DNA of 64,000 nt, from assembly GCF_013181195.1 (NCBI RefSeq), contig NZ_SMZP01000006.1:124001-188000 (forward strand), read 5' to 3'. This DNA is from Caulobacter sp. RHG1 (GTDB lineage Bacteria > Pseudomonadota > Alphaproteobacteria > Caulobacterales > Caulobacteraceae). Both the position numbers and the translations under genes were made by a program. Shown in pieces: positions 9,901-18,210 of this stretch (position 1 is the first letter of the stretch; each line of letters begins with the position of its first letter). Under the pieces are notes generated by a model. It was not told the DNA's origin and searched no databases. It saw nothing but the letters and a program-made list of their open reading frames with translations.

Positions 9901-10043
9901 TCGACCATCGGCGGGGCGAATTCGGGGAAGACGTCTAGCGGCACGTCGCGCGTGGCCCGCAGGCCCATCAGCACCAGCACCAGGGCGATGGCGATCACCA
10001 GCACGCGCTGCTGCAGCGCGCTTCGAACAAGCCAGGTCAGCAT
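6960..10043 (-). CDS. Heavy-metal RND (CusA/CzcA family) permease
   Basis: The 1027-residue protein has the full RND layout: TM1 at residues 13-30, a porter domain, a TM block, a second porter domain and a C-terminal TM block. Family features include VPLDVFPEFAPPMVEVQTEGPGLSTEEVE and the TM4 motif GEIVDDAIIDVEN. In that motif the first Asp of CzcA is replaced, as in CusA, while the second Asp and the Glu are kept. It would move metal ions from periplasm or cytoplasm to the outer-membrane channel using protons. The metal cannot be fixed from sequence; copper, silver or a divalent ion are all possible. Confidence 0.88.
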   Translation of the reverse strand: MLTWLVRSALQQRVLVIAIALVLVLMGLRATRDVPLDVFPEFAPPMVEVQTEGPGLSTEEVENLVTVPLEAAVNGVPGLATLRSKSVLGLSSVVLIFKEGTDVVRARQLVQERVAMIAPRLPTSVRPPVMLPPLSATSRAMKIGLSSKTMDQMALSELVRWTMKPRLMAVPGVANVAVWGQRDPQLQVLVDPARLNAAGVTLAEVQRAAGDAAVVGGGGFVDTPNQRLAVRHLAPAVTAEDLARTVIKLSGGAPVRLGDVAEVVRGHAAPIGSAIINDGPGLLLIVEKQQGGNTLEVTRGIEAALAELKPGLTGVEIDSTIFRPATFIERSIGNLTNALWLGCALVAIVLIAFTRDWRSATISLTAIPLSLLGAALVLSWSGASINTMVIAGLVIALGEIVDDAIIDVENIGRRLRLNRALDNPAPPLQVVLQASLEVRSAVVFASLIVMLVFLPIFFLEGVSGSFFRPLATAYILAIGTSLLVALTVTPALCLFLLPKAAGHAKEPKFVQGLKARYRAFLPSVLHRPRLAVGIIIGGLALAGVGSLFTKDQFLPNFRETDFLMHFVEKPGTSIDAMDRVTIQASRELRSIPGVRNFGAHIGRAEGGDEVYGPHFTELWVSLDEKADYDASVAKIQEVIDGYPGLYRDVLTYLRERIKEVLTGAGASIVVRIYGPEVEGLRNTAETVRAALAGVPGVTELKVEQQTLIPQIQIQPRPEALAAYGLTPGEVRRAVSTVIAGTKVGEVYRDQVSNDVTVWGVPAVRGDLHAIGDLQITTPLGAQVRLSEVARVQVAPAANEIKRENGSRRIDVTLNVAGSDLGTVARAVEAKVAGVRFAQGYHPEVLGEYAERQASSQRLSMLGALCFVGVLLLVWLEFRSLRITALVAVSLPFALLGGVIAVLLSGGTMSLGSVVGFVTVLGISARNGIMMLSHFQHLERHEGETFGPGLILRGAEERLAPILMTAACAALALLPLVINGDKPGHEIEHPMALVILGGLVSSTLLNLLLMPTLYGRFGRAPEPKGLAR

Positions 10044-10044
10044 C

Positions 10045-11058
10045 TTACTTGGCTCCGAATTCCGTGCCGAACAGTTCGGCGGCGCCGGCGGAGACCACCA
10101 GCTGTCCAGCGCTCAGGCCGCGCGCCAGCACGACGCGGTCGCCCTGCTGGCTGGCCGTCTCGACCCGCCGCCGCTCGAAGGTCTGGGGCTTGGTGCGGAC
10201 ATAGACCCACTCGCCGCCATGGATGTCGCGCAGCAGTGCGGAGGCGGGGATGATCAGGCCAGTGTCCTGACCGCCGACCGGCAGCGAGACCGAGACCCGT
10301 TCGCCCAGTCGCAGTCGACCGCCGGGATTGGCCAGGGCGTAGTAAAGGTCCACCGCGCCGGCCGTCGGGCTGGCGGAGGGTGGACCGGCGACGGGGCGGG
10401 CCAGCATCGCCTGGCTGTCGCCGCCCAACGGCCGCACCTGGGCGGCGCCGTCTCGATCCAGGCTGGCCAGATCGCCGACGAAGACCGGAACCTTGATCCA
10501 GATGTGGGCTGATTGCGCCTGGCCGGTCAGCCGCGGACCCAGCAGCGCCCGTTGTTGCCGCGCGGCGGCGAGGTTGGCGCGGGCCGCGCCAAGGACCGAC
10601 TCGGCTTCGTCCTGGGCGCGCAGGCTGCCGGCGCCCTCGCGGACCAGGGCCTGGGCGCGCTCGAAGGCGCGGCGGGCGACTTCGGCTTCGGCGGTCAGGC
10701 GTCCGACCTCGCCGTCCGCGCGGGCCTGGGATGCGGCCAGCGCGCCGAGATCCTGGCTGGTGGTGACGGGCAGCCCGCCAGCGGCCGGCGAGGCCATGAC
10801 CTCGCCATGCAGGGCGCGGCTCTGGCGGGCCGAACCGGATTCGACCGTAGCGTACTTCAGGCCCAGGCGATTTTCGGCCTGCTGGGTGAGGGTCAGGCGC
10901 ATCAGCTCGGTCTCGTGACCGATCGCCTCGACCTTGGCCGGCTTGACGTGCGAGGCGGCGGGCTTGCCGGGGCCGCAGGCGGTCAGGGCCAAGCAGGCGC
11001 CCAGCAGGGCCAGGGTCTCGGGAGCGAGAAGACGGGCGGGGGTCGATGGGGGCGCCAA
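10045..11058 (-). CDS. Membrane fusion lipoprotein of the metal RND pump
   Basis: The 337-residue periplasmic adaptor has a lipobox (CLALTACGPG, Cys near residue 28), a helical hairpin rich in Ala, Arg and Gln around residues 105-160, and C-terminal beta domains (RLRLGERVSVSLPVG, LLRDIHGGEWVYVR). It is the first gene of the five-gene efflux operon. The proposed start is TTG at 11058, supported by GGAG 8 nt upstream. It is shorter than typical CusB/CzcB and lacks a visible metal-binding N-terminal extension. The next gene begins after a single spacer base. Confidence 0.83.
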   Translation of the reverse strand: MAPPSTPARLLAPETLALLGACLALTACGPGKPAASHVKPAKVEAIGHETELMRLTLTQQAENRLGLKYATVESGSARQSRALHGEVMASPAAGGLPVTTSQDLGALAASQARADGEVGRLTAEAEVARRAFERAQALVREGAGSLRAQDEAESVLGAARANLAAARQQRALLGPRLTGQAQSAHIWIKVPVFVGDLASLDRDGAAQVRPLGGDSQAMLARPVAGPPSASPTAGAVDLYYALANPGGRLRLGERVSVSLPVGGQDTGLIIPASALLRDIHGGEWVYVRTKPQTFERRRVETASQQGDRVVLARGLSAGQLVVSAGAAELFGTEFGAK

Positions 11059-11253
11059 GACGCGGTCTCCTCAGGTGGATGATCCGCGACGTTGATGACG
11101 GGGCAGGCCTTGGGTCCCCATGGCCTCCGCTATACGATCTCCGAAGGTTACGAGCTCTGTCGGGCCGACATTACGGTTTCATTGCGCATTTTATACATGT
11201 CGCGAAGGTTCGGGCTTTCCGGCTGAACCGTCCGGATCACGGCGCTATGACGC

Positions 11254-11272
11254 GAGAATGAAAATCGTTCGC
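11254..11272. promoter_or_regulatory. Candidate Fur box before the first siderophore receptor
   Basis: GAGAATGAAAATCGTTCGC matches the 19-bp Fur consensus GATAATGATAATCATTATC at about 14 positions and has GCGA/TCGC outer arms. It lies 31 bp before the receptor ATG and also faces the divergent efflux operon. This is a match by eye only. Confidence 0.5.
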
Positions 11273-11302
11273 ACCTAAGCGGACCCACCGGGGATCATTC
11301 TC

Positions 11303-13495
11303 ATGTCGACCAAACCCGCTTTCCGCGGCGCGACGCTGCGCGCCTTGCTGCTGGCCACCGCCGCCTCGTTCCTGGCCACCGCCGCCGCCGTCGCCGACGA
11401 AGCGACGCCCGCCGAACAGGACGGCACGGCCGTCTCCAGCGTCACGGTTCACGGCGCCAAGCGCGAGCAGGAGTCGAAGTCCAGCTACAAGATCACCCGT
11501 TCGACCTCGGCCACGCGCACCGACACCGACCTGATCGACGTGCCGCAGGCCGTCAGCGTCGTCTCGATCAAGCAGATCAACGACCAGGCCGCCGGCAGCA
11601 TCGGCGACGCCGTCCGCTACACCCCCGGCATCTTCTCGGCCCAGGGCGAGGGCAACCGCGAGACCCTGGTCCTGCGCGGCAACTCGACCACCGGCGACTT
11701 CTTTGTCGATGGCGTGCGTGACGACATCCAGACCTATCGCGACCTCTACAACATCGACCGCCTGGAGATCTTCCGCGGCCCCAACGCCATGATCTTCGGC
11801 CGGGGCGGCATCGGCGGCGTGATCAATCGCGTGACCAAGGTCGCCGGCTGGAACCCCGTGCGCGAGGTTCGCGCCGAGCTGGGCAGCTACAGCCACAAGC
11901 GCCTGCAGGGCGACATCGGCGGCGCGGTCAACGACACCTTGGCCCTGCGCCTGACGGGCGTCTGGCAGGACAGCGGCAGCTATCGCGACGGCGTCGACAA
12001 CAAGCGCTGGGGCGTCAACCCGACCGCCGTCGTCCGCCTGGGCCAGGCCACCGTCCTGCAGCTGGGCTATGAGCACTTCGAGGACGACCGCATCGCCGAC
12101 CGTGGCGTCCCGTCGGAGTTCCGCGTCGCCGGCAAGGTGGCCAAGCCGCTGAAGACTCCGCGGGGCCAGTTCTTCGGCGACTCCGAGGGCAGCTTGACCT
12201 GGACCAATACCGATGCGGCCACGGTCTTCGTCGAGCACAGCTTCAGCGACCGGTTCAGCCTGCGTAACCGCACCCGCTACGCCGACTACGACAAATTCTA
12301 CCAGAACGTCTTCACCGGCGCGGTCAATGGGGCCCAGACCACCGTTCCGATCTCGGCCTACAACCAGACCACCCAGCGCCAGAACTTCCTGAATCAGACC
12401 GACCTGAACCTGACGGTCGACGCGGGCGGCATGGAGCACACCATCCTGGCCGGCTTCGAATATGGCCGCCAGATCACCGAAAACCGTCGTCTGGAAGGCC
12501 GCTTCGCCGGCGGCGCAGCGTCCGTGACCCTGCCGATCTCGGCCTCGAACCAGCGCCTGCCGACCACCTGGGTGGCCATTGCTTCGAGCGGCGACAACAA
12601 GGGCACGACGACGGTCAAGGCGGCTTACGTCCAAGACCAAGTGTCGCTGACCAGCCAGCTGAAGCTGGTCGCCGGCGTACGCTACGAAGAGTTCAACACC
12701 AATGTCACCGACCGCCGCACCGTCGGCTTCCCGGCCAGCCAGCAGCGCGTGTTCGACGTCACCGACAAGCTGTGGTCGCCGCGTGTCGGCCTGATCTGGA
12801 AGCCGGTCGAGAACGCCTCGGTATATGCCGGCTATTCGCGCACCTATCTGCCGCGCGGCGGCGACCAGCTGACCGGCCTGTCGATCAGCAACCAGAACCT
12901 GGATCCGGAAGAGTTCCAGAACCTGGAGCTGGGCGCCAAGTGGGACATCAGCCCGGCGTTCAACGTCACGGCCGCCGTGTTCCAGCTGGACCGCAGCAAC
13001 GTCCTGGCGCTGTCGGATCCCAACAACGCCGCCTCGCCGACCGTGCCGATCGGCAAGCAGCGCACCAAGGGTTTCGAGGCCAGCGCCACGGGCGAGCTGA
13101 CCGCCCAGTGGAGCTTCGTGGCCGCCTACAGCTATTCGGACGGCACGTTCCTGGACACCGTTTCGGGCACGGTGCGGGCGGGCAACCAACTGGCCAACCT
13201 GCCCAAGCACAGCGGCTCGCTCTGGACCCGCTACAACGTCACCCCGAAGCTGGGTCTTGGCCTGGGCGCGGTGGTGCAGGGCAAGCGCTACGCGGCGACC
13301 GACAACATCGTGGCCATGCCGGGCTTCGAGCGCGTGGACGGTGCGGTGTTCTACACTCTGTCGGACCAGGTCAACGTGCAGCTGAACGTCGAGAACCTGC
13401 TCGACAAGCACTACTACGTCTTCGCCCACTCCAACGACAACATCACCCCAGGCTCTCCCCGTGCGGTGAAGGTGGCCCTCACGGCGCGCTTCTAG
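11303..13495 (+). CDS. TonB-dependent siderophore receptor
   Basis: The 730-residue outer-membrane receptor has a signal peptide ending near residue 31 (AAAVA-DE), a plug domain with VPQAVSVVSIKQIND, VLRGNSTTGDFFVDGVRDD and LEIFRGPNAMIFGRGGIGG, and a beta-barrel ending in the outer-membrane signature TARF. The plug resembles catecholate or hydroxamate ferric-siderophore receptors. A candidate Fur box precedes it and a strong terminator follows, so it is probably a single-gene transcription unit switched on by iron shortage. The ligand is not known. Confidence 0.9.
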   Translation: MSTKPAFRGATLRALLLATAASFLATAAAVADEATPAEQDGTAVSSVTVHGAKREQESKSSYKITRSTSATRTDTDLIDVPQAVSVVSIKQINDQAAGSIGDAVRYTPGIFSAQGEGNRETLVLRGNSTTGDFFVDGVRDDIQTYRDLYNIDRLEIFRGPNAMIFGRGGIGGVINRVTKVAGWNPVREVRAELGSYSHKRLQGDIGGAVNDTLALRLTGVWQDSGSYRDGVDNKRWGVNPTAVVRLGQATVLQLGYEHFEDDRIADRGVPSEFRVAGKVAKPLKTPRGQFFGDSEGSLTWTNTDAATVFVEHSFSDRFSLRNRTRYADYDKFYQNVFTGAVNGAQTTVPISAYNQTTQRQNFLNQTDLNLTVDAGGMEHTILAGFEYGRQITENRRLEGRFAGGAASVTLPISASNQRLPTTWVAIASSGDNKGTTTVKAAYVQDQVSLTSQLKLVAGVRYEEFNTNVTDRRTVGFPASQQRVFDVTDKLWSPRVGLIWKPVENASVYAGYSRTYLPRGGDQLTGLSISNQNLDPEEFQNLELGAKWDISPAFNVTAAVFQLDRSNVLALSDPNNAASPTVPIGKQRTKGFEASATGELTAQWSFVAAYSYSDGTFLDTVSGTVRAGNQLANLPKHSGSLWTRYNVTPKLGLGLGAVVQGKRYAATDNIVAMPGFERVDGAVFYTLSDQVNVQLNVENLLDKHYYVFAHSNDNITPGSPRAVKVALTARF

Positions 13496-13548
13496 CGTTC
13501 GCAAGTTGAGGAATTCGACGCGGTCCTGACGCGTCTCGAAGAGCACGA

Positions 13549-13589
13549 GGGCGCGAACATTGGGAAATCCCAATGTTCGCGCCCTTTTT
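13549..13589 (+). terminator. Strong Rho-independent terminator
   Basis: A 16-bp perfect stem, GGGCGCGAACATTGGG (13549-13564) with its complement at 13569-13584 and a 4-nt loop, is followed by five T. It ends the receptor transcript. Confidence 0.92.
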
Positions 13590-13613
13590 CATTGGGAATA
13601 ATCAATGCGTATC

Positions 13614-13632
13614 GCGAATGCTTCTCATTGAT
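13614..13632. promoter_or_regulatory. Candidate Fur box before the second siderophore receptor
   Basis: GCGAATGCTTCTCATTGAT has the symmetrical core AATG-CTTCT-CATT, close to known Fur operators (AATGAGAA-type). It lies about 90 bp before the ATG of the next receptor. Identified by eye; no experimental support in the sequence. Confidence 0.5.
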
Positions 13633-13721
13633 GTCGTAGTGTGTCGCAGTTAAGAGCGCTTCGCATTGTTAGGTAGCGCTCGGCCTCTTCCCAAGACCGG
13701 GTGAGTGTTGGGGATTTTGCT

Positions 13722-16031
13722 ATGAAATCGACTGTGAACAACGGCGTCCGCAGCCGTCGCGGGCGCGTGCTGAGCGTCGCCGCCGTGGCGGGCGTCGCCG
13801 GTCTTGGCCTGCCGGCCCTGGTTCATGCCGAGACCGACGATGGCGCGATCGCCACCGCGCCGGCCGACGACCAGTCTTCCGAAGTCAGCGGCGTCCAGAT
13901 CGACGCCCGCAAGTCGAACACCTCGCCCAAGCAGACCGCGCCGCTGCGCGACACGCCCAAGTCGATCACCGTCATCTCGCAGGACCTGATCCAGTCGACC
14001 GGCTCGACCAGCCTGGTCGACGCCCTGCGCACCGTGCCGGGCATCACCTTCGGGGCCGGCGAGGGCGGCAATCCGGTCGGCGACCGGCCGTTCCTGCGCG
14101 GCTATGACGCTCAGTCCAGCACCTTCGTCGACGGCCTGCGCGACATCGGCGCCCAGTCGCGCGAAGTGTTCAACACCGAGAGCGTCGAGGTCATCAAGGG
14201 CGCCAGCGGCAGCTATGCCGGACGCGGCGGAGCCGGCGGCGGCATCTACATCAACAACAAGACGCCGAACCGCACGAACGCGATCAGCGGCCAGGTCGGG
14301 GTCGGCACGGCCGACTACAAGCGCGCCACCTTCGACGTGAATCACGTGGTCGCCGACGGCGTGGCCGTCCGCCTGAACCTGATGGTCCACGACGCCGGCG
14401 TGGCCGGTCGCGATGAAGTCAATCAGAGCCGCTGGGGCGTCGCGCCGTCGATCGCCTTCGGCCTGGGCTCGCCCACCCGCGCGACGGTCAGTTACTATCA
14501 CCTCGAGAGCGACGACCTGCCCGACAGCGGCATCCCCTACAGCAACCCCAACTTCGTGGCTCGCACCGATGGCCGCGTGCGGGTGCTGCAGGCCGGCGAC
14601 GGCTCGCCGATCAAGGTCGACCGCTCGACCTACTACGGCATGAAGAACCGCGACTTCCGCAAGGAACGCGTCGACATGGCCACCGTGCGCCTGGAGCATG
14701 ACTTCGGCCACGACCTGCACCTGCGCAACACCACCCGCTACGCCGAGAGCGCCCAGGACTACATCTGGACCCAGCCCGACGACAGCAAGGGCAACATCTA
14801 TTACGGCCTGATCTGGCGCCGGCCCAACAGCCGCGTGACCGAGGTCAGCTATCTGACCAACCAGACCGATTTCTACGGCAAGTTCACCACCGGCGGCGTC
14901 GTCCACAACTTCGCCACCGGCCTGGAGTTCTCGCGCGAGGAAGGCGAGAACGACAGCTACGTGGTCACCTACAATGGGGTGGTTTCGACCAATGCGGCGC
15001 TGGCGGCCTGTAGCTCGGCGGCGATCACCGCGCTGCTGTGCACCAGCGTGAACAATCCCAACCCCGACGACGCCTTCACCGGCACGATCACGCGCAACGC
15101 CAATCCGACCAACGCCCGCACGGTCACCAAGTCGGTCTACGCCTTCGACACGATCGAGCTGAACCCGAACTGGCAGGTGAACCTGGGCGTCCGCTACGAC
15201 GACTACGACGCGCGCTTCACCAGCGCCCGCGCTGCGGCCACGCCGTTCGCCCGCAGCACCTTCAGCCGCACTGACAAGCTGTGGAACTACCAGGCGGCCG
15301 TCGTCTACAAGCCGGTCGAAGCCGCTGCGCTCTACGTCTCCTACGCCACGGCCTCGACCCCCTCGGGCAGCTCGATCGCCCAAGGCAGCGAGAGCACGCC
15401 GCTCAGCAGCGACGTCAACGCCGCCCTCAGCCCCGAGAAGAACCACACGCTGGAAGCCGGCGCGAAGTGGGACGTGTTCGGCGGCAAGCTGTCGCTGACC
15501 GGCGCGGCTTTCGAGGTCAAGACCACCAACGCCCGCATCACCCAGACCGACGGCACGGTGGCCATGGCCGGCGAGAAGCGAGTCCGCGGCTTCGAGGTCG
15601 GCGCTTCCGGTGCGATCACCGACAAGTGGGATGTGTTCGGCGGCTACACCTATCTGGACGCCATCCTGGTCAAGAACGGCGGCTCGGGCGCGGCGGCGGG
15701 CCTGACCGACGGCCAGCCCTTCCCCAACACGCCCAAGAGCAGCTTCTCGCTGTGGACCACCTATGATGTCCTGCCGCGACTGACGGTGGGCGGCGGCGCC
15801 AACTACATGGCCAAGGTCATGGGCAGCACCAATCCGGCCCTGCCCAAGTTCGTGCCGGACTACTGGCGCTTCGACGCCAGCGCCACGTTCGTCATCAACG
15901 ACCGGATGACCGCCCAGCTGAACATCCAGAACCTGACCGACGAGGTCTATTTCACCCAGGCCTATCCGACCCACTACGCCACCATCGCCCCCGGGCGCTC
16001 AGCGGTGCTGTCGCTGAACGCCCGGTTCTGA
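13722..16031 (+). CDS. Fiu-type catecholate siderophore TonB receptor
   Basis: The 769-residue receptor has a long N region and signal peptide ending near LPALVHA, then a plug with RDTPKSITVISQDLIQSTG, RPFLRGYDAQSSTFVDGLRD and VEVIKGASGSYAGRGGAGG. This plug pattern is that of the Fiu/PiuA group, which takes up catecholate-iron complexes. The barrel ends in LNARF. The ATG at 13722 was chosen over GTG 13701 because GGGG lies 8 nt upstream. A Fur-like box precedes it. A Sel1 gene follows, an arrangement also seen next to piuA in pseudomonads. Confidence 0.88.
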   Translation: MKSTVNNGVRSRRGRVLSVAAVAGVAGLGLPALVHAETDDGAIATAPADDQSSEVSGVQIDARKSNTSPKQTAPLRDTPKSITVISQDLIQSTGSTSLVDALRTVPGITFGAGEGGNPVGDRPFLRGYDAQSSTFVDGLRDIGAQSREVFNTESVEVIKGASGSYAGRGGAGGGIYINNKTPNRTNAISGQVGVGTADYKRATFDVNHVVADGVAVRLNLMVHDAGVAGRDEVNQSRWGVAPSIAFGLGSPTRATVSYYHLESDDLPDSGIPYSNPNFVARTDGRVRVLQAGDGSPIKVDRSTYYGMKNRDFRKERVDMATVRLEHDFGHDLHLRNTTRYAESAQDYIWTQPDDSKGNIYYGLIWRRPNSRVTEVSYLTNQTDFYGKFTTGGVVHNFATGLEFSREEGENDSYVVTYNGVVSTNAALAACSSAAITALLCTSVNNPNPDDAFTGTITRNANPTNARTVTKSVYAFDTIELNPNWQVNLGVRYDDYDARFTSARAAATPFARSTFSRTDKLWNYQAAVVYKPVEAAALYVSYATASTPSGSSIAQGSESTPLSSDVNAALSPEKNHTLEAGAKWDVFGGKLSLTGAAFEVKTTNARITQTDGTVAMAGEKRVRGFEVGASGAITDKWDVFGGYTYLDAILVKNGGSGAAAGLTDGQPFPNTPKSSFSLWTTYDVLPRLTVGGGANYMAKVMGSTNPALPKFVPDYWRFDASATFVINDRMTAQLNIQNLTDEVYFTQAYPTHYATIAPGRSAVLSLNARF

Positions 16032-16055
16032 TCCTTCTCCGGAAGGGTCGAGCCA

Positions 16056-16088
16056 GCCGCCTCGGCGCATCGCGTCGGGGCGGCGCTT
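16056..16088 (+). terminator. Probable terminator after the Fiu-type receptor
   Basis: GCCGCCTCGGCGC (16056-16068) pairs with GCGTCGGGGCGGC (16072-16084) through 13 positions including two G-T pairs. Only three T follow, so it may be leaky and allow some readthrough into the Sel1 gene. Confidence 0.5.
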
Positions 16089-16104
16089 TCATTTGGGCTG
16101 AGCC

Positions 16105-16839
16105 ATGAGCGCCTTCTCGTTTCCGATCCGCACCCTCGTCGCCGAGGATGTCGCCACCCTGATGTCCGGGTCTCCCGAGGTCGCCCGGGCGACCGCGAGC
16201 GACCTGGCCGTCAAGGGCTCGGCCGCGGCTCAGGCGCTGCTGGGCCAGATGCTGCTGGACGCTTTCGGCGGTCCGGCCGATCCGGCCGCGGCGCTGGGCT
16301 GGTTCCGGAAGGCCGCGGAGGCCGGCGAGCCGATGGCGCTCAACATGGTCGGACGCTGCCATGAGAACGGCTGGGGCGTCGCAGCCGACATCGTCATCGC
16401 CGCCGACTGGTATCGTCGGGCCGCCGAGCAGGGCGGCGACTGGGGGATGTACAACCACGCCACCCGGCTGATGCTGGGCGACGCCGGTCCGGTCGACCGC
16501 GCGGGCGCCCTGGCCTGGTTCCAGAAGGCCGCGGCCCTGGGCCACGCCAAGTCGATCAACGTCCTGGGCGGCTTCTATGAGGACGGCTGGGAGGTCGAGC
16601 GCGACCTGGCCCAGGCGAAGGAATGCTACCAGCGCGCCGCGGATGGCGGCGACTTCCGCGGTCACTTCAATCTGGGCCGGGCGCTGGCGTCGGAGGGCGA
16701 TATCAGCGGCGCCTTGGCTCGGTTCGAGGCCGCCGCGACGACCGCGACCCCGGCCTTTATCGCCAAGATGGTCGCCTTGCTGCGCACCGCTCCGATCGAC
16801 GCCTACCGGGCTTTGGCCGAGCGCCTGGCGGCGGGGTGA
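16105..16839 (+). CDS. Sel1-repeat protein
   Basis: The 244-residue protein is built of about four Sel1 (TPR-like) repeats between residues 40 and 185, each with the pattern A..WFRKAAEAG or W YRRAAEQG. It has no signal peptide. Sel1 proteins are scaffolds for protein-protein contacts. In Pseudomonas a Sel1 gene lies beside piuA and piuC; here the Fiu-type receptor is present but no PiuC-type Fe(II) dioxygenase is adjacent. Its role in iron uptake is inferred from context only. Confidence 0.8.
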   Translation: MSAFSFPIRTLVAEDVATLMSGSPEVARATASDLAVKGSAAAQALLGQMLLDAFGGPADPAAALGWFRKAAEAGEPMALNMVGRCHENGWGVAADIVIAADWYRRAAEQGGDWGMYNHATRLMLGDAGPVDRAGALAWFQKAAALGHAKSINVLGGFYEDGWEVERDLAQAKECYQRAADGGDFRGHFNLGRALASEGDISGALARFEAAATTATPAFIAKMVALLRTAPIDAYRALAERLAAG

Positions 16840-16844
16840 CGGGC

Positions 16845-17372
16845 TCAGTCTTCGACCGAGACGATGATCCGTCGGCCGGAGGCTTCGATCCCGGTCCTGG
16901 CCAGGGCCTCGATCAGCAGTTCGACCAAGGTCGCATCATCGCTCACCGACACCGTCTCGCCTTCGGCGGTGGTGATCGCCAGGCTGACCGCCGGCGGCGT
17001 GGCGTAGCGGCCGCGCCGGTCGGCGAGGCCGATCTCGTTGAGCACGCCGACCTCGACCAGGTCGTTGCACATCCGGTGCAGCGAGGAGCGGTTGACATCG
17101 ATCTGCAGTTCGACCGCCTTCCACCACACCGCCTCGAGGTCGATCGGCGAGGGCACCATGTCGAGAACTTCGGCCAGGCGGCGGCGCTTTTCCGTGAGGC
17201 GCACGCCCAGTTGCTCGCAGCGCTCGACGACGCTGGGCCGTTGCACGTCATGCAGCGTCGCCGGGTCGATCGCGGCCGTCTGCGGCGGCGCGACGCGCGG
17301 CGCCAACGGGCCGCCCACGCGGGCCCGCAGCCTTTGGCCGTTCAACCGATAGAGGGCGCGAGCTTGAGACAT
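16845..17372 (-). CDS. Fur-fold regulator lacking recognisable metal ligands
   Basis: Residues 49-115 match the Fur winged helix: GVRLTEKRRRLAEVL, then IDVNRSSLHRMCNDLVEVGVL, which corresponds to ATVYRVLNQFDDAGIV in Fur. Residues 127-175 match the dimerisation domain in spacing and secondary structure, but every His and Cys that binds metal in Fur or Zur is absent. The only His residues are 41 and 99 and the only Cys residues 52 and 102, all outside the known sites. It is therefore probably a DNA-binding protein that does not sense iron in the usual way. The ATG at 17372 was chosen; GTG 17432 would add 20 residues. It is divergent from a TCS and sits among iron genes. Confidence 0.68.
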   Translation of the reverse strand: MSQARALYRLNGQRLRARVGGPLAPRVAPPQTAAIDPATLHDVQRPSVVERCEQLGVRLTEKRRRLAEVLDMVPSPIDLEAVWWKAVELQIDVNRSSLHRMCNDLVEVGVLNEIGLADRRGRYATPPAVSLAITTAEGETVSVSDDATLVELLIEALARTGIEASGRRIIVSVED

Positions 17373-17532
17373 GGTGGAGCGAAAGAGGCCGTGATAATGC
17401 GATCCAATTGCTTCATGAGCAGTCTGGACCACGCCTGTCGACGTCTGCGCGTCAATGTTGGGAAAATGTATAGTTCGGGCAATCTGCCGTTAAACTTCGC
17501 GCTCGATTGCCGCCGCGTTGGGGGCCTTGGCC

Positions 17533-18210
17533 TTGAACATCTTCCTACTTGAGGATGACGCCGACACGGCCGCCTTCATCGCGCGGGGACTGAAAGAGAA
17601 GGGGCATCAGGTGGAGGTCGCCGGCGACGGCGTCACCGCGATCACCCGCCTGCTCGCGGACCGGTTCGACGTCATCGTTCTGGACCGCATGGTGCCGGGC
17701 CTCGACGGCCTGACGGTGCTGAAGGCGGTCCGGGCCGCGGGCCATGCGACGCCGGTGCTGATGCTGACCGCCAAGTCCCAGATCGCCGACCGGGTCGCCG
17801 GCCTGGAGGAGGGCGCCGACGACTATCTGGTCAAGCCGTTCGCCTTCGCCGAACTGGCCGCGCGCGTCACGGCCCTGGGGCGTCGCCCGCTGGGTAGCGA
17901 AGCGGCGGCGATCCTCAAGGTGGCGGACGTCGAGATGAACCTGCTGCGACGCGAGGTCCGGCGGGGCGGCAAGGCGGTCGAGCTGCAGCCGCGCGAGTTT
18001 ACGCTGCTGGAGCAGCTGATGCGCAATCCCGGCCGCGTCGTCACCCGCACCATGCTGCTGGACCAGGTCTGGAACTTCGGCTTCGATCCCAAGACCAACA
18101 TCGTCGAGACCCACATGTCGCGCCTGCGCAGCAAGCTCAACGAAGGCTTTTCCCGCAGCGCCATCCGCACCGTGCGGGGCTCCGGCTATCTGATGGAAGA
18201 CAGTGTTTAA
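17533..18210 (+). CDS. OmpR/PhoB-family response regulator beside fetAB
   Basis: The protein has a receiver with the EDD pocket, Asp51 (VLDRMVPG) and Lys in KPFAF, followed by a winged helix (VELQPREFTLLEQLM, NIVETHMSRLRSKL). TTG 17533 is chosen as start because it gives the usual short N terminus of the family and lies 8 nt after GGGGG. Two other TTG codons, at 17518 and 17527, are possible. The kinase gene overlaps its stop by 8 nt. It is closely similar to the regulator at 4885-5559. Likely targets are the metal genes nearby, by inference. Confidence 0.85.
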   Translation: MNIFLLEDDADTAAFIARGLKEKGHQVEVAGDGVTAITRLLADRFDVIVLDRMVPGLDGLTVLKAVRAAGHATPVLMLTAKSQIADRVAGLEEGADDYLVKPFAFAELAARVTALGRRPLGSEAAAILKVADVEMNLLRREVRRGGKAVELQPREFTLLEQLMRNPGRVVTRTMLLDQVWNFGFDPKTNIVETHMSRLRSKLNEGFSRSAIRTVRGSGYLMEDSV

